This document shows positions 58,183-64,000 of a DNA stretch of 64,000 bases, piece by piece (the first letter of the stretch is position 1; every line of letters begins with the position of its first letter). The stretch lies in NCBI GenBank assembly GCA_019775845.1, contig JADQAV010000026.1:186001-250000 (forward strand). Direction: 5' to 3'. The position numbers and the translations under genes were made by a program. The notes under the pieces are model-generated. The model searched no databases, was not told where the DNA came from, and was given only the letters and a program-made list of their open reading frames with translations. This DNA is from Myrmaecium sp. VS I D KN 1. Taxonomy: Eukaryota; Ascomycota; Dothideomycetes; Valsariales; Valsariaceae.

Positions 58183-58645
58183 CAATTCGACATATGCAGT
58201 TCGGACTTCTCGCTGTTCACAAGCTCATCCAGCTACCTCGAGTCAGAAAGGGCGAGGCGGGACGGGATGCCACTTACGGTTAGCCCGGTACAGCTCCGGC
58301 GCTGTCGTTAATCCGGTTCCGAGACATAGGCGGCGGACACTGGGGGTCCGTGACCACATTGATGGCCTCGAGGCTTTCCTCAACACCGTCATAAGATTCG
58401 GCATGCGGCAGGACGCGTTGCTTGACATCTTCGTTCCACCTTCAAGGCCCAAGAACTCACGGCTTGAAACGTGCCCTGCCCATTTGAACATAAGTTATCT
58501 TATATCATTCTTGCCTAAATGAACTATCAGTCCTATCATACAGCGGGACAGCAAACGCTCCCCTCGATAGCTGCCTCTGGACATCCTTTCCAGCGACTTC
58601 CTTACTGAACAAGACCGCCCGAACCTCCCCACAAATTCTGCTACG
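58183..58645. promoter_or_regulatory. Shared upstream region of COG6 and ATG9
   Basis: 463 bp between divergent starts of two membrane-traffic genes. The plus-strand frame across part of it is a shadow of the COG6 leader. No specific motif assigned. Confidence 0.45.
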
Positions 58646-61468
58646 ATGATGGCCTCAAATATACTGTCGAGGCTTCTGCCTTCCGCTGCCGACGAGCACC
58701 CGCTTTACGCTCCTGCGGCCGGCCTGCGGGGTCGGAGATCCTCGCTCGAAAGCCATGATCATCCCGGCGTGGATATTGATGAGGAGAATTTTGGAGAGAG
58801 ATTCCAGGATCAGGATCTGGAACACCTGCTGGCGGACGCTGCAGAGAGTCAAATTACGACCGAAAGCACCGCGTTTCTACCTCCAGACGGCGCTCGTATG
58901 GATCCGTCGGGCAAGGCCGACGCGGCGCGCCCTCGGTGGATGACTGCTGGCGCTTCTGCTGATGGTGGAAACATGCACGACGAAGATGACGATGTGCCGG
59001 AGTCCTTGCTGCTTGAGGGTCACCTAAATCCTAAAGAACGTGCGACCGGCGCCGCGAGAGGTCAACAGCATCTGGGTGAACTTCCACCTCCTGTCCCCGG
59101 TCCTGTGGGTCGTCGCACCCGAGCGCAGTGGAATGCCACCCGAGATCAGCAGCGCCTCCACAGGGACCACGAGTTCCCAGGGCATGGCGGTAGAGTACAA
59201 CAAGCAGCTGCTATTCTGTCTAAAGATCCTCGCGAGCAGGCACTGTGGCTTTGGGCGAATGTTCAAGACTTGGACGGGTTTCTGAACGAAGTGTACAGAT
59301 ATTATATCGGGCATGGAGTATGGTCAATATGCTTGAAGAGACTTATCCTCATGATGTACGTTCCCTTGCATTGGACCCCAATCAAGTTGCTGACATTCTT
59401 GTAGAGAAACGGCTTTCGCAGTCGGCCTGAGCACCTTTCTTATGTTCTGTGTCGATTATAAACTCATACCCAAGAAACAGTCCATGAAGGATGTTATTGT
59501 CGATAAATGCACCTCTCGGTAAATCGCAAATGCCAATCTTCGAGAGTGACATACTGATGAGCAAGCAACAGAATGCACGGCTTCTGGACCTTTGCGCTAT
59601 GGCTCTTTGCAGCAGCGTGGTTCTGGCATCTCTTCAAATACACAGTCGAGGTCCGAAGGCTCTGGCAACTGCACAACTTCTATCATCATCTTCTGGATAT
59701 TCCTGACCGTGATATCCAAACCGTGTCTTGGCCCCACGTTGTGAGTAGGTTGATGGCTCTACGAGACGGCAACCTTGCCACTGCAAACAATATCTCTGAA
59801 GCAGATCGGAGAAGCCTCAACTATCGGTCTAAGCAACGCATGGACGCCCACGATATCGCCAACCGGTTGATGCGAAAGGACAACTACTTGATTGCCCTTT
59901 TCAACAAAAACATCTTGGATCTCACAATACCTATTCCGTTCTTCGGCAATCGACAATTCTTCTCGAGGACGACTGAATGGCATGTATATGCGGCTATTCT
60001 AGATTTCGTCTTTGACTCTCGCGGGCAAATCAAGCCGGCGTTTCTCAAGGCCTCCAAACGGAAAGAACTTATTGAAATACTGAGGAACCGTCTCTTCTAT
60101 GCTGGTCTCTTCAGCGTACTTATCTCCCCTTTCGCTGCCATCATATACACCGTATCGTACTTCTTGCGCTACTTCACCGAGTTCCACAAAGATCCATCGC
60201 AATTAGGAGTACGCACTTTTACTCCCTTAGCACAGTGGAAGTTCCGCCAATTTAACGAGTTGCCTCATCTGTTCGAGAGGCGCCGGAATATGGCGTACCC
60301 GTATGCAGACAGCTACCTCCAACAGTTCCCCAAGGACAAAATGGAGCAACTATACGGTTTCTTGGCCTTCATATCTGGTGCACTGGCGTCCGTTCTGATA
60401 ATAGCCACCCTTTTTGACTCCGAGCTGTTTCTGGGCTTCGAGATAACGCCAGGTAGAACAACGGTCTTCTACCTAGGGATCTTGACGGTTATCTTCCAGG
60501 TTACTCGCGGTGCTGCTCCTCGGGGAAATGACATCGTCATGGATCCAGAGTATGCATTGATCAACGTGATCAATTGCACGGGTTATTATCCAGCCTCTTG
60601 GGAGAATCGCTTGCACAGCGATGAAGTTCGCCAGGAGTTTTCAAGCCTCTACCAATTGAAGCTCGTCATATTCCTTGAAGAGGTCCTGAGCATGATAATA
60701 ACGCCTTTCATTTTCATGACGCGGTTAACAGCCTGCAGCGAACGCATAATTGACTTCTTTCGCGAATTCACAATACACGTTGACGGGGTTGGGCATGTAT
60801 GCTCCTTTGCTGTGTTCGACTTCATGAAGGCCGGGGAAAACATGGCTACAAACAAGGCCGTGAAGGCGGGATTGCGGGAAGGCTATTTTAAAGACGAGAA
60901 CAAGAAAGCGCTTGCTTCCTACTACGGCTTCATGGAGGCATATGGGAACAACGCTCCTCGGGGCATCGGCCGTGGTCGCGGCTCCATGCACTATTCTTTC
61001 TTCCCTCCACCTCAATTTCCAAATCGCATACCCGAATGCTCGCCAGATCCTGCCGAACAAGGTCATAGTGGAGGGCCTGTTGGCAGGCAATCGATTTATC
61101 AAGCACCACGGAGCGGACCAGGCCATCATCGAAGCTCCCCGCTTCATTCTGTCTTACTCGATCCTCATCACCAGCCTCTCTCAGGAGGCACTCGAGACGC
61201 TTCCCGCCAGGCTGCTCAGTCGCGGCGACGCGGACCACGTCAGCCACGATCTGGCCATGATGACGTGGAAGATGGCGGCCAACCTTTCCACGATCTGACG
61301 ACAAATAAAATCATGGAAGAGGACAGCAACCTTGGGGATTCATGGCGGACTACACATCCTACGCAAGAGGAAGCAGATGAAGCAGATCAGCCTGATGGCG
61401 TACTTGGGATGATCTATAAGTTCTCCAAAGCACAGACTGAGGGGCGTGGTGTTGGAGTAACCCTTTGA
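58646..61468 (+). CDS. ATG9: Autophagy-related scramblase ATG9
   Basis: Three exons, 58646-59355, 59405-59518 and 59572-61468, encode 906 residues, as in other filamentous fungi. The first 190 residues are acidic and disordered. The conserved core follows with about six hydrophobic segments: ETAFAVGLSTFLMFCVDY, GFWTFALWLFAAAWFWHLF, YAGLFSVLISPFAAIIYTVS, YGFLAFISGALASVLIIATL, TVFYLGILTVIFQVT and LVIFLEEVLSMIITPFIFMT, plus the signature DIPDRDIQTVSW, RNRLFYAGL, and HVDGVGHVCSFAVFDF. The C-terminal 150 residues are disordered and end GVLGMIYKFSKAQTEGRGVG, a conserved tail. ATG9 is the trimeric lipid scramblase on Golgi-derived vesicles that seeds autophagosomes. A 128-codon frame overlapping the tail (60912-61298) is an out-of-frame shadow. 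Confidence 0.97.
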
Positions 61469-62171
61469 CATGGCATTCAAGCCTTCCAGGCTTAGGCTGG
61501 ATCGAGGCGGTTTTCGCAATATCGCAGGATCGATGGAATCGTACAAGGCAAACTGTACACACACTGTTCACAATTGTGAGGGTAGATTTCGATGACCTGT
61601 TTGGATCACGTCTTTATCAATGACTCCTGAGCGTGCCCTTATGTTAACGGTCATATGCTGCATCCCGGAGCATGTACTACAAAGTCACACATTCAGGGAT
61701 CACAACAGGGCCTTCGACGAAAAGTAGGTGGTGCTGGTCGCTTGGTCCAGTTCATCAAGCCTGCACGCGGTCTTAGAGAGACGAGGCAACTCTCGGCTGG
61801 ACCTAGGTCTGGCTTGAGGCATGGTCACTGCATGCAAACCCCATTGGACTCAATGGTGCGGAGACGAGTATCGTTCCCCGCGCCTTCCCTTAATAGGCAA
61901 GTACAGTCGAGCACAAACCCCGCCAACACTCCGGCTGCCCCACAGTTGCTGATCAAACCTCCGCGGGGAGTAGATCGGAAAGTGGGATAAAATGTACCTA
62001 CTAGGTATAGTAGAGGGGCAATACACGAACCCATGGGCTTATCTACAGAATCAATACCTTATCTGAATCCGGACGTCCCTCAGCCTGGTTATAAAAAGGT
62101 AGTAGTTTCCTCACAGTGACTTGATATGCTCGGTGACCCCCCGAATTTCACCTTATATTGCACCAATCACA
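61469..62171. promoter_or_regulatory. Intergenic region between ATG9 and the amine oxidase gene
   Basis: 703 bp between same-strand genes. The last 120 bp include GTTATAAAAAGG (about 62089), a plausible TATA element about 75 bp ahead of the coding start. Nothing else recognised. Confidence 0.4.
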
Positions 62172-64000
62172 ATGTCTGCCCAGCCTGTCACTGCTACTCA
62201 GCCTCGTTCAGCCTCTTCGGCGACCTTGGAGGCACATCCACTTGCACCTCTGAACGCCTCTGAAATTGTTGCTGCTGCTGACCTGGTGAGAAGCATCTGG
62301 CCTGCTCATACCGACATACACTACAAGGGGATCACTCTGGAAGAGCCTCCGAAAGCCGAGGCAGTGCCGTACTTCGAAGCAGAAAACCATGGCAGACCAA
62401 GGCCGACTATCGCACGGAGGGCTTTCGTAACTTATTACATCCGCAACACCGTGAGTCATTGAACATTGTGAGAAGCAGGTTGCACTAAGCCTTCGGCGAT
62501 TAATTGTATGCCCAGGACAAATTCCACGAGGCTATTGTCAACCTCTCAACTGCAGAAGTTGAGACAAACCTGCGTCTGGGGCCGAACGTCCATGCGAGTG
62601 TTGATGGTACAGAAGTACTCGCGGTCGAACGAGCTGCCCTGGAAGATGACGCTGTCAAAGCAGAGCTCGAAAAGCTCCGGCTACCAAAGGATACGGTAGT
62701 GGTGGTCGATCCATGGATATATGGTAAGTATTGCGAGAACCTCAAGGCAAGCCTCCATTGACGACGGGCCGTTCCAAAAGGTTCTGATGGTGTCAACGAC
62801 GATGAACGGATGTACCAATGCTTCATGTACATCAGGGATCCCAACAATCCTGCTGAAGCAGACTCGAACCATTACGCCCTTCCCATTCCGATATCACCAG
62901 TGATCCAGGCGCCGACTATGAAGGTAATCCGAGTGGATGTGTTGCCAACCGGACCCGATGAGACGATTAAACCCCTTGGCCCTTACAAGCTGCAACCGCC
63001 AAATGAGTACATACCGGAAGCGCAGAACCTGAGAACCGATCTCAAGCCGCTCAATGTGGTTCAACCGGAGGGCGCCAGTTTCAAGGTCACTCAAGAAGGA
63101 ACGTCGGCAGTGTTGGAGTGGCAGAAGTGGTCATTCAGAGTGGGATTCAACCAAAGGGAAGGAATGGTGCTTTATAATGTAAGTTGTTCATATATTCCCA
63201 TGCCAGGCTTTGGAAACCGATGTCTTCCGACGAACCTCTAACATCTGTTAGGTCAGGTACGATGGACGAAGCTTGTTCTACAGACTGTCCTTGTCTGATA
63301 TGAATATTCCGTATGCGGACCCTCGCCACCCTTACCATAAAAAGTCCGCGTTTGACCTCGGAGATGCTGGGGCTGGCATCATGGCAAATAACCTGAAGCT
63401 CGGTTGCGACTGCCTAGGCTCGATATATTATCTGAGTTCCATTCTTTCCGATGACAATGGCGGGCCCATGCCCATGGAGAATGTTGTATGCATTCACGAA
63501 CAGGACGCTGGAATCGGCTGGAAGCACACGAATTACCGAACAGGAAGGGCTGCATTGGTTCGTAACCGAGAACTGGTGTTGCAATCGATCATCACGGTAT
63601 CCAACTACGAGTATATCCTCAACTTCATCTTCAACCAGGCCGGCGAGCTTGATTACGAAGTTCGCGCAACCGGCATACTCAGCACTCAGCCTGTGGATGA
63701 AGGTGTTGACGTTCCCTTTGGAACCGTCGTACACCCAGGCGTCCTGGCAGTACACCATCAGCATATCTTTTCATTGAGAATAGACCCGGCGATTGATGGG
63801 TACAAGAATCGCATCGTCTACGATGAAGCTCTGGCGATGCCACGCTCTGAGAAGAATCCGCATGGAACTGGTTACTTCGTCAAGGAAACGGTGATTGAGG
63901 AATCCGGAGGCTACGACACGAATTTCGAGAACAATCGCGTATTCAAAATCCAGAATACGGCAGTCCGGAACCCTGTCAATGGCAAACCAGTGGCTTACAA
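62172..64000 (+). CDS. Copper amine oxidase, 5' part (cut by the window edge)
   Basis: Four exons so far: 62172-62450, 62516-62723, 62781-63178 and 63252 to beyond 64000. The order is N2, N3 and catalytic domains of copper amine oxidases. Catalytic features visible: the Asp base in SAFDLGDAGAG (codon 63354-63356); the disulphide/substrate-channel block LGCDCLGSIYYL; the consensus SNYEY, whose Tyr (codon 63606-63608) becomes topaquinone; and two copper-ligand His in HHQHIFS (about 63755). The third copper His would lie past the edge. The enzyme oxidatively deaminates primary amines to aldehydes with release of peroxide and ammonia, often letting fungi use amines as a nitrogen source. No signal peptide at the start (MSAQPVTATQPRS); a C-terminal peroxisomal signal cannot be checked here. 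Confidence 0.95.

Noticed and set aside
60912-61298. 128-codon frame overlapping the ATG9 C-terminus
   Set aside because: The ATG9 frame carries the conserved tail (GVLGMIYKFSKAQTEGRGVG) through and beyond this region, so the other frame is a shadow.

Overview
The window is nuclear DNA of a filamentous ascomycete (Pezizomycotina). Three things point to this: genes are split by short introns of about 45-75 bp with GTANGT-type donors; the gene families include a fungal Zn2Cys6 regulator, ISC1, COMPASS SWD3 and ATG9; and one 8-kb retroelement has been driven to extreme AT richness in the way typical of repeat-induced point mutation (RIP). The class cannot be settled from sequence alone. All gene models below were spliced by eye, and every complete model keeps an open frame whose length is divisible by three.

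Left gene-rich block (1-18.6 kb): the N-terminal end of an unidentified protein (running off the left edge), flotillin, a conserved fungal protein of unknown function, PYM (exon-junction recycling factor), QCR9 (complex III, with a GC-AG intron), the giant N-recognin UBR1, SWD3/WDR5 and ISC1. Most neighbours are divergent or convergent.

Gene-poor middle (18.6-44.2 kb): simple repeats, two assembly gaps at G/C homopolymers, small inverted-repeat elements, a fossil Ty3/Gypsy-type LTR element (20549-28610, 130-bp LTRs, GCAT target duplication, heavily broken), and one gene only, a seven-exon Zn2Cys6 transcription factor (31103-34904) with about 9.3 kb of non-coding sequence upstream.

Right gene-rich block (44.2-64 kb): MCM2 (with a possible MBF-type promoter site), UBR7, an AIF2/FSP1-like oxidoreductase, a 221-bp MITE with an 8-bp target duplication, the ER chaperone SCJ1 (ending HDEL), NIF3, the BolA protein BOL2/FRA2, COG6, ATG9 and the 5' part of a copper amine oxidase cut by the right edge.

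Functionally these are mainly housekeeping genes (replication, respiration, protein turnover, chromatin, lipid signalling, Golgi and autophagy traffic). The most suggestive arrangement is COG6 head-to-head with ATG9, because COG function is known to be needed for Atg9 vesicle traffic. I found no convincing evidence of a wholly new multi-gene system. The less expected items are the RIP gradient at the LTR edges, the unexplained 3' third of the retroelement, the three small inverted-repeat elements, and the isolated regulator with its large non-coding flank.
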